Part shown: positions 41,861-51,603 of the stretch, piece after piece | Numbering within the stretch: position 1 is the stretch's first letter | How the letters are laid out: every line of letters starts with the position of its first letter | DNA from: an uncultured Prevotella sp. | Lineage (GTDB): Bacteria; Bacteroidota; Bacteroidia; Bacteroidales; Bacteroidaceae | Assembly (NCBI GenBank): GCA_900555035.1 | Contig: USJX01000004.1 | Span: forward strand, 1-62,567 | Direction: 5' to 3' | DNA: 62,567 bases | The notes under the pieces: generated by a model | What the model was told of the DNA's origin: nothing | The model's database searches: none | The model's input: only the letters and a program-made list of their open reading frames with translations | Program-made: the position numbers and the translations under genes

Positions 41861-43144
41861 TTATTTATGCGTCATAATGTCGAGCACCATATCATCGGTG
41901 GCTCTCATCGCATCGGCACCGATGGAGGTGAGGTTGCGGATGCACTTATCCACATCATCATCCACGATACCCTCGGCAGATGTCACGCACTTGCCTTCCA
42001 TCGAAAGAAGGGAAGAAAGAAGGGCGGTGCTCACACCCGAAGAAATCTTCAGGGCACAGCTTGGCTTGGCACCATCGCAAATCATACCGGTGAGGTTTGC
42101 CACCATATTCTTGACGGAATTGCAGATGCGGGTATAATCGCCACCCATCAGATAGGTGATACCGCAACTGCTGCCCGTGCTGGCTACCACACAACCGCAA
42201 AGCGCTGAAAGCTTGCCCAGACTCTGCTTGATATAGATAGCCGTTAAGTGACTGAGCATCAGTGCACGAATCATTTCTTCCTCGGTATTCTCATTCTCCA
42301 TGGCATAAACCACCACAGGATTAGTGGCACAGATGCCCTGGTTGCCACTGCCACTGTTGCTCATCACCGGAATCATGGCGCCACCCATACGGGCATCGCA
42401 GGCAGAAGCGGTGCGGGAAATGATATGCGAGAAGATGTTGTTGCCAAAGATGCCATGACTCAAAGGACGGTCCATCGTCTTGCCCAAGCAATGACCATAG
42501 TTGCCCTTGATAGACTCCTCGGCAGCCTTCATATTATATTCCTTGGTCTTGAGGATGAAAGAGATTTCATCAAGCGGAGCGGTGGTAGCAAACTCATAGA
42601 CCATCGGGAAATTGAGCTGGATATCATCATCAGCCTCATTACCCTTCGCTCCACCACGCTTATCGAAGACCACATCGCCATTGCGCTCCACATACACGAA
42701 GTTGGTATGAGAACCGGAGATGATGGCTGTGGCCTGTGCATCATCTGCATAGCAGCTCACCTCGATATAGAGTTTATCCACATCTCCCTGCTTCAGCTTG
42801 ATGTTGATGTCGGCATTCTTGATGAATTGCTTACCCTTCTCCAGGCTGTCGGGAGTCAAATCCTTGAGCACCTCGAGTTCATACTCAGGCTTTCCGATGA
42901 GAGCACCCAGCGATACGGCGATAGGCAAGCCTATCATACCTGTGCCTGGAATACCCACACCCATCGCATTCTTGAGCATATTAGGACTCAGGAACACCTG
43001 GATTCGCTCAGGACGCTTGCCCAGAGTGGTGGCTGCCTGGGCTGTACAGAGAGCCACCGCCATCGGTTCGGTACAACCAATGGCAGGCACTACTTCCTTG
43101 TTGACGAGCGCGATGATGCGCTCACGCTTATTTTTCTCTAACAT
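41861..43144 (-). CDS. L-cysteine desulfidase-like protein (UPF0597/CyuA family)
   Basis: A 427-residue protein of the UPF0597/serine dehydratase-alpha family. Members characterised as L-cysteine desulfidase (CyuA/YhaM) degrade cysteine to pyruvate, H2S and ammonia with a [4Fe-4S] cluster. Candidate cluster ligands are Cys24 (AIGCTEPMA), the Cys in GNQGICATNP and the pair in LCGCVVASTGSSCGITY. Family sequences GSHTNFVYVERNG and GVGIPGTGMIGLPIAVSLGALIG are present. The length is typical. It follows the C1 aminopeptidase gene at a 14-bp gap on the same strand, suggesting that peptide-derived cysteine is catabolised downstream of the peptidase; that link is inferred. Confidence 0.9.
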   Translation of the reverse strand: MLEKNKRERIIALVNKEVVPAIGCTEPMAVALCTAQAATTLGKRPERIQVFLSPNMLKNAMGVGIPGTGMIGLPIAVSLGALIGKPEYELEVLKDLTPDSLEKGKQFIKNADINIKLKQGDVDKLYIEVSCYADDAQATAIISGSHTNFVYVERNGDVVFDKRGGAKGNEADDDIQLNFPMVYEFATTAPLDEISFILKTKEYNMKAAEESIKGNYGHCLGKTMDRPLSHGIFGNNIFSHIISRTASACDARMGGAMIPVMSNSGSGNQGICATNPVVVYAMENENTEEEMIRALMLSHLTAIYIKQSLGKLSALCGCVVASTGSSCGITYLMGGDYTRICNSVKNMVANLTGMICDGAKPSCALKISSGVSTALLSSLLSMEGKCVTSAEGIVDDDVDKCIRNLTSIGADAMRATDDMVLDIMTHK

Positions 43145-43158
43145 AATATATTATAGGT

Positions 43159-44565
43159 TTAGTCTTCCAACTGGAACAATGGATCGTCTGGAGTCAACAT
43201 GGTTGGCTTCTGGTCGAATTCCTTCAAGAGCTTCTCTGAAGCATACTTCTTGTTCACTACCAGGCGGAACATGTACTCGTTGAACCAATCGTTGGTCATG
43301 ATGAAACAGCCGCTGAAGCCATTGTCAGCACCCCAACTGTTCTCCACCTTCCATTTCACAGGCTTGCCATTGGCATCGAGATCTACGGCAGTCAGGGTCA
43401 TGGCATGGGTAGAACCGCTCTCGAAAGTAGCAATGCGGTCGGCCTTGTTCATTGGGAAAGATGTGTTGAAGAGGCTGGCATAATCGAAGTTGTCGAGTGC
43501 CAGATAGCCACGCTTTCTGTCGAGCTGCTTGCCTACATCGTAGCTTGAATACATCTTATGACCATCCTTCAGAGAGGCAATGGCGAGCTGGGCAATCTCC
43601 TCCATAGGCAGATTCAGATACTTCCAGTTATGGCCATCGTAAGTGTGGCGGTCGTACTCCACCTCGTAAGTCTTGTGGTATGGGCGGCGTGGGTCGTTCA
43701 TCACCATCAGGAAGGTGCCATTCAGGTCCTTGCCCACAGTCTCCTCATAGAAACTCTTAGGGGTATATTTCTTAGCCTCGCCTACCTGCTTGCCGTCCTT
43801 GTCGCGGAAAGCATAGGTAAACTCCTTCACCGGCTCACCCAGGGTAAGGCTGAGCATGTGATAAACCTGAGCAAGCATTTCACCCTTACGAGCCTGAATA
43901 GCAGCTGGTTTCTTGCCCTGTGAAACCATTTTGCGAAGTTCCAATCCATATTCACGCAGCTTGCTGCTGATGAGGCGGCTCATCTTTGATGTATTGTTGC
44001 TTGAGAAAGTCTCTGGCTGGGCGCTCATTGGCACCAGGCCATACTTGCTTGCCAGGTCGGCAACACCGCAGAAGGTACCGCCATCGTTGAGCGGGTTCTT
44101 GAAGAAGAACTGCACCTGAGGGTCTTCGATGCTCTTCTTGCCCAGGTCGATGACTCCCTGCAGCATGAGGTTGGCCTTCTCCAGCTGGTCGTAGAAGAAG
44201 AGATAATCCTGTGAATACTCCACCACTCTGCCCTGCTTGTCGTTGAGGGCGAAGTTAGAACGGAGCACATTGAAACCGCTGAACATCCAGCAGCGACCGG
44301 AACTCTTCTGGTTGTGGATGCTCTGCGCTGGAGTCTCGATGCTGAAATGCGTATCAACAGGAGCCTCGTTGGCATGGTTCTTTACCAAATCGTCGATGTT
44401 ATTAGCAGCAATGGCATTGAAGAGTGCCTTGTTGGCAGCACCGCCATTCTGGCTCTTTGCCATCTGCTGAATCATAGATTCACTGATGCCGCCAACCTTG
44501 GTCTGCGCCATCATAGATAAGGAAGCCATCATCAAGGCTCCCGCAAATAATAGGTTCTTTTTCAT
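43159..44565 (-). CDS. C1 family aminopeptidase (bleomycin hydrolase/PepC type) with signal peptide
   Basis: A 468-residue cysteine peptidase. The signal peptide KNLLFAGALMMASLSMMAQ is followed by a papain-like core: QKSSGRCWMFSGFN with Gln86 and Cys92 as oxyanion and nucleophile, the His in STHAMTLTAVDLD, and the Asn in VENSWGADNG. The pattern matches bleomycin-hydrolase-type aminopeptidases (M/PepC). The signal makes this form periplasmic or exported, unlike cytosolic PepC. It is upstream of the cysteine desulfidase-like gene in the same transcript direction, with a TAATTTTG-type -7 box on the minus strand near 44590. Confidence 0.9.
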   Translation of the reverse strand: MKKNLLFAGALMMASLSMMAQTKVGGISESMIQQMAKSQNGGAANKALFNAIAANNIDDLVKNHANEAPVDTHFSIETPAQSIHNQKSSGRCWMFSGFNVLRSNFALNDKQGRVVEYSQDYLFFYDQLEKANLMLQGVIDLGKKSIEDPQVQFFFKNPLNDGGTFCGVADLASKYGLVPMSAQPETFSSNNTSKMSRLISSKLREYGLELRKMVSQGKKPAAIQARKGEMLAQVYHMLSLTLGEPVKEFTYAFRDKDGKQVGEAKKYTPKSFYEETVGKDLNGTFLMVMNDPRRPYHKTYEVEYDRHTYDGHNWKYLNLPMEEIAQLAIASLKDGHKMYSSYDVGKQLDRKRGYLALDNFDYASLFNTSFPMNKADRIATFESGSTHAMTLTAVDLDANGKPVKWKVENSWGADNGFSGCFIMTNDWFNEYMFRLVVNKKYASEKLLKEFDQKPTMLTPDDPLFQLED

Positions 44566-44658
44566 TGTTATATCTCAATTTTTGGGGCAAAATTACGAAG
44601 AAAAAACGGAAAAAGCGAAAATATCACAATAAAAATGTTATTTATTAAAAAAAAGCAT

Positions 44659-44666
44659 TACCTTTG
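44659..44666 (+). promoter_or_regulatory. dxs -7 box
   Basis: TACCTTTG lies 22 bp before the dxs start codon. The AT-rich stretch upstream lacks an obvious -33 TTG. Confidence 0.6.
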
Positions 44667-44688
44667 CATGTACAAATAACAAGGAAAT

Positions 44689-46596
44689 ATGGACAAAAGT
44701 AAGTTTAGTCTATTAAGTAACATCAAATACCCTGAGGATTTGCGCAAACTGAGCATCGACCAGTTGCCACAAGTATGCAAAGAATTGAGAGAAGACATCA
44801 TCGACGAGGTTTCAGTCAACCCAGGTCATTTTGCCTCCTCGCTTGGCGTGGTTGAAATCACTGTAGCACTCCACTACGTATATAACACTCCAAACGACCG
44901 AATCGTATGGGATGTGGGCCATCAGGCATACGGACATAAGATACTAACTGGAAGACGTGACGTATTCTGTACCAACAGAAAACTTCACGGCATTCGTCCG
45001 TTCCCTACTCCGCTGGAGAGCGAATACGATACCTTTGCCTGCGGACATGCCAGCAACTCGATTTCTGCGGCACTCGGCATGGCGGTGGCAGCACGCGAAC
45101 TGGGACAGTCCAACCGCAACGTGGTGGCGGTAATCGGCGACGGTGCCATGAGTGGCGGCCTGGCCTTCGAGGGCTTGAACAATGTATCAAGCACTCCTAA
45201 CGACATGCTCATCATCCTGAACGACAATGATATGAGCATCGACCGAGCCGTGGGAGGCATGGAGAAGTATCTCCTGAACCTCGACACCAACGAAACCTAC
45301 AACAAGCTGCGTTTCAAGGCATCGCAGTGGCTCCACTCCAAGGGCTATCTCAACGACGACCGCAAGAAGGGCATCATCCGCCTGAACAATGCGCTGAAAT
45401 CGGCATTGAGCCATCAGCAGAACATTTTCGAGGGAATGAATATCCGATACTTCGGTCCGTTCGACGGTCATGACGTCAAGGAGGTGGTAAGATTGCTGCA
45501 ACAGCTCAAGAAAATGAAAGGTCCTAAGCTGCTGCATCTGCATACCACCAAGGGAAAAGGTTACGAACCAGCCGAGAAGAGTGCTACCATCTGGCATGCA
45601 CCGGGTAAATTCGATCCGGAAACGGGCGAACGTCTCATCGCTGACACCAGCAACAAGCCGCCTAAATACCAGGATGTATTCGGCAACACGCTTCTGGAAC
45701 TCGCCCAGCAGAACCCGAAGATAGTAGGTGTGACACCAGCCATGCCTACAGGATGCTCCATGAACATCATGATGAAGGCGATGCCTCGCCGCACCTTTGA
45801 TGTGGGTATCGCCGAGGGACATGCCGTCACCTTCTCGGGAGGTATGGCGAAAGATGGACTCATTCCGTTCTGCAACATCTACAGCTCGTTTGCACAACGT
45901 GCCTACGACAACATCATCCACGATATGGCACTGCTCAACCTGCCTGTGGTACTCTGCCTAGACCGTGCCGGACTGGTGGGAGAAGATGGTCCTACCCATC
46001 ATGGTGCTTTCGATATGGCGGCTCTGCGCCCTATCCCTCACCTCACCATCGCTTCGCCGATGAACGAGCACGAACTACGCAACCTGATGTATTCGGCCCA
46101 GTTGCCTAACCAGGGCAGCTACGTAATCCGCTATCCTCGCGGCAACGGCGTGCTGGTAGATTGGAGAAACCCGATGGAGGAAATCAAGACGGGAACCGGA
46201 AGAAAACTGAAGGATGGCGACGACATCGCCGTGCTCACCATCGGTCCTATCGGAAACGATGCAGCCAAGGCTATCGCCGAACTGGAGGCGGAAGGCAAGT
46301 CTCTGAGCATCGCCCACTACGACATGCGATTCCTGAAGCCGCTCGACAATAGCCTCCTCGAAGAGGTAGGCAAGAAGTTCAAGCACATCGTCACCATAGA
46401 GGATGGAGTAAGAAACGGAGGCATGGGATCTGCCGTCCTGGAATGGATGAGCGACCATGGCTACCAGCCAACCATCACAAGAATGGGACTGCCAGACGAC
46501 TTTGTGGAGCATGGCACCGTGAACCAGCTCAGAGAAATCGTGCATCTTGACAACAACAGCATCAAAGAAACCCTGAAAGCTGTAAGCAGAAGCTAG
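44689..46596 (+). CDS. dxs: 1-Deoxy-D-xylulose-5-phosphate synthase
   Basis: A 635-residue thiamine-diphosphate enzyme, the first step of the MEP isoprenoid pathway: it condenses pyruvate with glyceraldehyde 3-phosphate. The N-terminal core has IVWDVGHQAYGHKILTGRRD and FACGHASNSISAALGMAVA. The ThDP-Mg motif GDGAMSGGLAFEGLNNVSSTPNDMLIILND is complete. The catalytic Glu is in FDVGIAEGHAVTFSGGMA, and RYPRGNG lies in the C-terminal half. The C-terminal transketolase-like domain ends with GLPDDFVEHGT. The length is normal. It is followed by trkA after 77 bp. Confidence 0.97.
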   Translation: MDKSKFSLLSNIKYPEDLRKLSIDQLPQVCKELREDIIDEVSVNPGHFASSLGVVEITVALHYVYNTPNDRIVWDVGHQAYGHKILTGRRDVFCTNRKLHGIRPFPTPLESEYDTFACGHASNSISAALGMAVAARELGQSNRNVVAVIGDGAMSGGLAFEGLNNVSSTPNDMLIILNDNDMSIDRAVGGMEKYLLNLDTNETYNKLRFKASQWLHSKGYLNDDRKKGIIRLNNALKSALSHQQNIFEGMNIRYFGPFDGHDVKEVVRLLQQLKKMKGPKLLHLHTTKGKGYEPAEKSATIWHAPGKFDPETGERLIADTSNKPPKYQDVFGNTLLELAQQNPKIVGVTPAMPTGCSMNIMMKAMPRRTFDVGIAEGHAVTFSGGMAKDGLIPFCNIYSSFAQRAYDNIIHDMALLNLPVVLCLDRAGLVGEDGPTHHGAFDMAALRPIPHLTIASPMNEHELRNLMYSAQLPNQGSYVIRYPRGNGVLVDWRNPMEEIKTGTGRKLKDGDDIAVLTIGPIGNDAAKAIAELEAEGKSLSIAHYDMRFLKPLDNSLLEEVGKKFKHIVTIEDGVRNGGMGSAVLEWMSDHGYQPTITRMGLPDDFVEHGTVNQLREIVHLDNNSIKETLKAVSRS

Positions 46597-46673
46597 AAGG
46601 CTGTAAGCAAAACGTTAAGATTTGCATACTCTATATACATTATTATATATACATTATCATATTATAATAGGAA

Positions 46674-48017
46674 ATGAAAATAATCATAGCTGGCGCTCAC
46701 GCCATCGGAACCCACCTGGCACGACTCCTGTCGCGCAGCAAGGAAGAGATTACGCTCATTGATGAAAGCGAGGAGCGATTGGCCAGCATAGGATCAGACT
46801 GCGACCTGCTCACCATGCTGGGCAAGCCTACCAGTCTGAGTACTCTGCGAGATGCCGGAGTTGCCGACGCCGACCTGTTCATCGCCGTCACTCCCATCGA
46901 AAGCATGAACATCACGGCAAGCATCCTTGCCAAGAACCTGGGTGCCAAGCGCACCGTGGCACGTGTGGATAACCCCGAGTACATGGAACCGCAGGCACAG
47001 GAGTTCTTCAGGGAACTGGGCATCAGCAAACTGATTTACCCGGAAATGCTGGCTGCCGTGGATATCAACAACGGATTGAAGATGAGTTGGGTGCGCCAAC
47101 GCTGGGATGTACACGACGGAGCACTCGTGATGCTCGGCATCAAACTGCGTGAGGGCTGCGAGATTCTCAACGAACCGCTCAAGAACATCAGCGGTCCTAA
47201 CGACCCCTACCATGTGGTAGCCATCAAGCGAGGCAGCGATACCATCATCCCTGGCGGTAACGACGAGCTGAAACTCTACGACCTCGCCTACTTCATGACC
47301 ACCCGCAACTACATTCCCTACATCCGCAAGATTGTGGGCAAGGAACATTATGTAGATGTGAAGAACGTGATGATTATGGGTGGCGGCCGCACAGCCGTGA
47401 GAGCCGTGAAGAAGATGCCGGAATACATGGAGTGCAAGATTATAGAGATGAGCGAGGAGCGCTGCGAGTATCTCAACGATACCCTCGACGATACCCACAC
47501 TCTCATCATCCATGGCGACGGCCGAGACATTCCGCTGCTTACGGAAGAGGGAATCAGAAGCACCCAGGCTTTCGTGGCGCTGACCGGAAATGCCGAGACC
47601 AACATCCTGGCCTGTCTCACTGCCAAGCGAATGGGTGTACGCAAAACCGTGGCGGCAGTAGAGAATGTTGATTATGTGAGCATGGCCGAGAGCCTGGATA
47701 TCGGTACCATCATCAACAAGAAGATGATTGCCGCCAGCTACATCTACCAGATGATGCTCGATGCCGACGTGATGAACGTGCGCTTCCTGATGAGCGCCAA
47801 CGCCGATGTGGCTGAGTTCATCGCCAAGGAAGGTTCAAAGGTAACCAAGAAACCGGTGAAAGACCTGGGTATGCCTATCGGCGTAACCATCGGTGGACTG
47901 GTGAGAAACGGCGAAGGAATGCTCGTTTCGGGTAATACACAGATAGAACCGGGCGACTCGGTGATGGTATTCTGCCACAACATCAACATGAAGAAGATAG
48001 AGAAGTATTTTATATGA
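46674..48017 (+). CDS. trkA: Trk potassium uptake protein TrkA (KtrA/TrkA, two RCK domains)
   Basis: A 447-residue cytoplasmic gating subunit of a K+ uptake system. The first RCK domain begins MKIIIAGAHAIGTHLARLLSRSKEEITLIDE; the nucleotide loop is GAHAIG rather than canonical GxGxxG, so the second Gly is replaced by His. The second RCK/Rossmann domain starts near residue 220 (VMIMGGGRTAVRAVKKMPEYME). TrkA_C-like segments follow each domain. The stop is 18 bp before trkH, so the two are coupled. The modified loop may weaken NAD(H) or ATP binding in the first domain, but could be normal in this genus. Confidence 0.95.
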   Translation: MKIIIAGAHAIGTHLARLLSRSKEEITLIDESEERLASIGSDCDLLTMLGKPTSLSTLRDAGVADADLFIAVTPIESMNITASILAKNLGAKRTVARVDNPEYMEPQAQEFFRELGISKLIYPEMLAAVDINNGLKMSWVRQRWDVHDGALVMLGIKLREGCEILNEPLKNISGPNDPYHVVAIKRGSDTIIPGGNDELKLYDLAYFMTTRNYIPYIRKIVGKEHYVDVKNVMIMGGGRTAVRAVKKMPEYMECKIIEMSEERCEYLNDTLDDTHTLIIHGDGRDIPLLTEEGIRSTQAFVALTGNAETNILACLTAKRMGVRKTVAAVENVDYVSMAESLDIGTIINKKMIAASYIYQMMLDADVMNVRFLMSANADVAEFIAKEGSKVTKKPVKDLGMPIGVTIGGLVRNGEGMLVSGNTQIEPGDSVMVFCHNINMKKIEKYFI

Positions 48018-48035
48018 TAAAGAGAAGCATTTTAT

Positions 48036-49493
48036 ATGATAAATAGCAAACTGATATATAAGATATTGGGGCAACTGCTTTTCATAGAGGCTTTCCTGCT
48101 CTTTATCTCTCTGCTGGTAGCCTATTACTACCAGCAGGAAGATGTTTTCGCCTTCGTGATATCAACACTCGCTACCATCGGAGGCGGACTCATCCTGAAA
48201 TGGAGGGGCCATGGAGCCGACAACTCGATGTCGCGACGCGATGCCTATCTCGTGGTGTCGCTATCCTGGATTATCTTCAGTCTCTTCGGAACCCTGCCCT
48301 TCATGATAAGCGGCTACATCAGCAACTTTACGGATGCCTATTTCGAGACGATGTCGGGATTCACCACCACGGGAGCCACCATCCTGGATGATGTGGAATG
48401 CTTCCCGCACGGCTTGCTCTTCTGGCGATCGCTCACCCAGTGGATAGGCGGTTTGGGTATCGTGTTCTTCACCATCGCCCTGCTGCCGTCGCTCGTAGGC
48501 GGACAGACCAAGGTGTTTGCCGCTGAGGCTACGGGTCCTATCAAGACCAAGCTGCATCCCCGTCTTTCCACTTCGGCAAAATGGATATGGAGTATCTATC
48601 TGGTGCTCACCATCGCCTGCATCGTATCCTACTATGTGGCAGGAATGAACCTCTTCGACAGTTTCAACTATGCGATGACCACTACTGCTACAGGTGGTTT
48701 CTCTACTCATAACAGCAGTACCGAGTTCTTCCATTCGCCGGCGCTGGAATACATCTGTACCTTTTTCTGCTTCCTCTCGGGAGTGAACTTCACCCTGCTC
48801 TATGCGGCAGTCATCAAGTTCAAGATCAAGGACCTGTTCAAGAACTCGGAGTTCAAGTTCTATGTATTCCTGGTTTCGGCATTCACCGTCTTCATCATGG
48901 TAGAGCTGATAGCCATGCGCAACTATGATGTGGAACATGCCTTCCGCAGTTCCGTCTTCCAGGTGGTATCCTTCTTCACCACCACGGGATTGTTTAACGA
49001 CGATGCAGCCCTCTGGCCTCATGTCACCTGGGTGGTATTGGCAACCTGCATGTTCTTCGGAGCCTGCTCGGGCAGTACGAGTGGAGGTTTGAAGTGTATC
49101 CGTGGCGTGATGCTGGTGAGAATGGTGAAGAACGAGTTCCGACAGATTCTGCACCCTAACGCCGTGCTGCCGCTGAAGATTGACGGTGTCAACGTGCCGA
49201 TGCAGAAGCGAGTAACGCTGCTCGCCTTCCTCACTACCTATCTCATCATCTGCCTGGTCATCTCGTTCACGATGATAGCCATGGGCATCGACAACACCAA
49301 TGCCATCACCATCACCCTGAGCTGTGTGGGCAATGTGGGACCAACCCTGGGTACGGAGATAGGACCTACGATGTCGTGGAGCGAACTGCCTGATTTGGCA
49401 AAATGGTTCTGCTCGCTGATGATGCTCATCGGACGTCTGGAGATATTCAGCGTGCTGGTGATCTTCACCCCTGCCTTCTGGAGGGAAAACTAG
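48036..49493 (+). CDS. trkH: Trk potassium transporter TrkH (KtrB-like)
   Basis: A 485-residue membrane subunit of the TrkAH K+ uptake system. About ten hydrophobic segments contain the repeated P-loop filters (TMSGFTTTGATILDDVE, FFTTTGLFNDD and related), and the motif CSGSTSGGLKCIRG is near residue 350. The C-terminal region has CVGNVGPTLGTEIGP (filter glycines). The gene follows trkA with an 18-bp gap. Both should work together: TrkA senses nucleotides and TrkH conducts K+. After the stop there is a short GAAGAGTGAAGAA-type repeat up to manA. Confidence 0.96.
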   Translation: MINSKLIYKILGQLLFIEAFLLFISLLVAYYYQQEDVFAFVISTLATIGGGLILKWRGHGADNSMSRRDAYLVVSLSWIIFSLFGTLPFMISGYISNFTDAYFETMSGFTTTGATILDDVECFPHGLLFWRSLTQWIGGLGIVFFTIALLPSLVGGQTKVFAAEATGPIKTKLHPRLSTSAKWIWSIYLVLTIACIVSYYVAGMNLFDSFNYAMTTTATGGFSTHNSSTEFFHSPALEYICTFFCFLSGVNFTLLYAAVIKFKIKDLFKNSEFKFYVFLVSAFTVFIMVELIAMRNYDVEHAFRSSVFQVVSFFTTTGLFNDDAALWPHVTWVVLATCMFFGACSGSTSGGLKCIRGVMLVRMVKNEFRQILHPNAVLPLKIDGVNVPMQKRVTLLAFLTTYLIICLVISFTMIAMGIDNTNAITITLSCVGNVGPTLGTEIGPTMSWSELPDLAKWFCSLMMLIGRLEIFSVLVIFTPAFWREN

Positions 49494-49502
49494 AGTTTAA
49501 GT

Positions 49503-49535
49503 GAAGAATGAAGAGTGAAGAACGAAGAGTGAAGA
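49503..49535 (+). repeat. GAAGAGTGAAGAA-type microsatellite
   Basis: GTGAAGAATGAAGAGTGAAG and neighbouring copies of the same unit repeat between trkH and manA. A closely similar run (GTGAAGAACGAAGAGTGAAG) is at 37926-37953 after the ddh tail copy. It is intergenic, with no coding content. Confidence 0.8.
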
Positions 49536-49578
49536 GTTCTATAACTAGAAACATTCTATCAACTAATTCAATAAAGTT

Positions 49579-50541
49579 ATGAAACCATTAAAATTTGAGC
49601 CACTATTGAAGTCCACTATTTGGGGTGGCAACAAGATTATCGCCTTCAAGCATCTTGACATCAAGCAGGAGAAAGTAGGTGAGAGCTGGGAAATCTCTGG
49701 AGTTCCTGGCAACGAGAGCATCGTAGCTGATGGCGAAATGAAGGGCAAGAAGCTCTATGAGGTTGTTGCCGAATTGAAGGACAGTTTCCTTGGAACCGAA
49801 AACTACAAGCGTTTTGGCAATGAATTTCCACTGCTCATCAAGTTTATCGACGCCAACACCGACCTTTCTATCCAGGTGCATCCTAACGATGAGATTGCCC
49901 AGAAGCAAGGTAAAGACCGCGGCAAGACCGAGATGTGGTATGCGCTGCCAAGCGAGCCGGATGCCAAGCTCTACAACGGCTTGAAGATGCAGATTACTCC
50001 TGAGCAGTATAAGGAGATGGTGGAGAATGATACCATCACCGATGCCCTGGCTCAGTATAACGTAAAGGAGGACGACTGCTTCTTTATCCCAGCGGGCAGA
50101 ATCCACGCCATCGGAACAGGCTGTTTCGTTGCCGAGATACAGCAGACCAGCGATGTAACCTATCGCATCTACGATTTCAAGCGCAAGGACAAGGATGGCA
50201 ACTATCGCCAGCTCCACACCAAGGAGGCATCTGAGTGCATCGACTACACCGTATTGCCAGACTATCGTCAGAACTACACTCCTGCCAAGAACCAGGGTGT
50301 AAGCATGGTGCAGTGCCCTTACTTCAACACAGCCGTTTATGATCTCGATGAGCCAATGACCCTGGATTATTCAGAGTTGGACAGCTTCGTGATTCTGATT
50401 GGCTTGAAGGGTGAGGCTAAGATTACCGACAACGAGGGTAACGAGATTACCCTGCAGGGCGGCGAGAGCATCGTAGTTCCTGCCTCTACCCAGACATTGA
50501 AGGTAGAAGGAACCTTGAAGTTCCTGGAGACATACGTATAA
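49579..50541 (+). CDS. manA: Mannose-6-phosphate isomerase, class I
   Basis: A 320-residue cupin isomerase interconverting mannose-6-phosphate and fructose-6-phosphate, supplying mannose for glycan synthesis. The N-terminal LLKSTIWGGNKI leads to the zinc-binding region LSIQVHPNDEIA and the pair DDCFFIPAGRIHAIGTGC. Catalytic-region RI(Y)DFKRKD is present. The C-terminal cupin half ends with TLKFLETYV. The length matches the short bacterial class I enzymes. It has its own start after a GAAGAGTGAAG repeat; a hairpin terminator at 50562-50596 follows it. Confidence 0.96.
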   Translation: MKPLKFEPLLKSTIWGGNKIIAFKHLDIKQEKVGESWEISGVPGNESIVADGEMKGKKLYEVVAELKDSFLGTENYKRFGNEFPLLIKFIDANTDLSIQVHPNDEIAQKQGKDRGKTEMWYALPSEPDAKLYNGLKMQITPEQYKEMVENDTITDALAQYNVKEDDCFFIPAGRIHAIGTGCFVAEIQQTSDVTYRIYDFKRKDKDGNYRQLHTKEASECIDYTVLPDYRQNYTPAKNQGVSMVQCPYFNTAVYDLDEPMTLDYSELDSFVILIGLKGEAKITDNEGNEITLQGGESIVVPASTQTLKVEGTLKFLETYV

Positions 50542-50561
50542 GAATAAGAAGATATCGAAAT

Positions 50562-50596
50562 AAAAAATGCGAGCCATTTCTGGCCCGCATTTTTTA
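50562..50596. terminator. Bidirectional terminator manA / DUF4435 gene
   Basis: AAAAAATGCGAGCCA pairs with TGGCCCGCATTTTTT (one mismatch) around a short loop. The A and T runs allow use from both convergent genes. Confidence 0.85.
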
Positions 50597-51592
50597 TTTC
50601 TCTAAAAATCTTTCCACATCCGCCTGAATCTTCTGGAATTCGGGAGAGAACTGGTAAAAGGTGTTCTTCTTCATCATCATTTTCACCTTGCCCAGACTGT
50701 TCTCATAGCATGCCATTTCGGTGCGTGCCTGCTCGGAATGAACCGACCTATCACGGATTTCATTCTCCCTTACATTGCGCAGGGTATCGCAGACACTCTG
50801 AACCAGCGGACTCACCACCAGGTCGAAAAGATGATGACCCTGTATATATAAATAGGTGTTATGCTCGTTCACCCCCAAGGCATTTAGATACTGAATCATA
50901 TCCGGAAGCTCATCCTTGAACTTCTTGAAGCGGCGCTCTAGCTGAAAAAGCTTCGCCCTTACCTTCTTGGCGAGATAATTGATGGCCTGCTGAGGGTCCT
51001 GAATTCTTACCGATGGCAATACGATGACCTTGTCGAACTCAGCCATGTCAAAATGCATCGACATCTTGCGATGACGGATATAGAAGAGAAGATGCCACAC
51101 GAAGAGCGGCCATATCGTACGGGAATACGCCTCCATGAATCTTTCGAAATCGAAGATATGGGTATCGTTCAGCGTCACCATCACGCAGGTTTCATGCAAA
51201 CCCTTGGCGTAACACTGGAAATTCTCGATGGCATAAGCGTAGGTATGGAAGATATAGGGACTCTCCAGCATCTGCTGGGAAGCCTCGGTGGTACCCTGGC
51301 GCAGATAGTCATAGTCGGCATCCACACAGGCTATCATATCCTTGCCCACCCCCTTGAGCATATTTCCGATAGCCGCCTTCTTGCCACGGTCGAGATGATT
51401 ATCGCGGGTAGGCAACATAATCTCAAAATAACGCGTGTCATCCTCATACTTTCCCAGCACCGACCGCCAGAAGAAGACATCATCGTAGCTCTCGACGTAA
51501 GCCACAATCTTGCGCCGAGCCTTCTTCGAGGTCATCCTGTTGGCGGCCTCGAAGTAAAGCGAGTTGATGTTATCGGTTAAACGTTTAGCCAT
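50594..51592 (-). CDS. DUF4435 (TOPRIM-like) protein, AriB-like
   Basis: A 332-residue protein of the DUF4435 family. A TOPRIM-like core is visible: Glu34 in AYVESYDDVFFW and the Asp pair Asp91/Asp93 in IACVDADYDYL. The family is the effector subunit AriB of the PARIS anti-phage system, where it pairs with an AAA ATPase (AriA). The gene starts 11 bp after its upstream ATPase partner on the same strand. The C-terminal half (about 100-332) is helical and not recognised. The catalytic residues are intact. A nuclease or tRNA-cleaving activity is known for AriB-like proteins; it is not shown here. Alternatively it could be a housekeeping OLD-like function conserved in Bacteroidales. Confidence 0.7.
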   Translation of the reverse strand: MAKRLTDNINSLYFEAANRMTSKKARRKIVAYVESYDDVFFWRSVLGKYEDDTRYFEIMLPTRDNHLDRGKKAAIGNMLKGVGKDMIACVDADYDYLRQGTTEASQQMLESPYIFHTYAYAIENFQCYAKGLHETCVMVTLNDTHIFDFERFMEAYSRTIWPLFVWHLLFYIRHRKMSMHFDMAEFDKVIVLPSVRIQDPQQAINYLAKKVRAKLFQLERRFKKFKDELPDMIQYLNALGVNEHNTYLYIQGHHLFDLVVSPLVQSVCDTLRNVRENEIRDRSVHSEQARTEMACYENSLGKVKMMMKKNTFYQFSPEFQKIQADVERFLEK

Positions 51593-51603
51593 AAGCCGTT
51601 ATT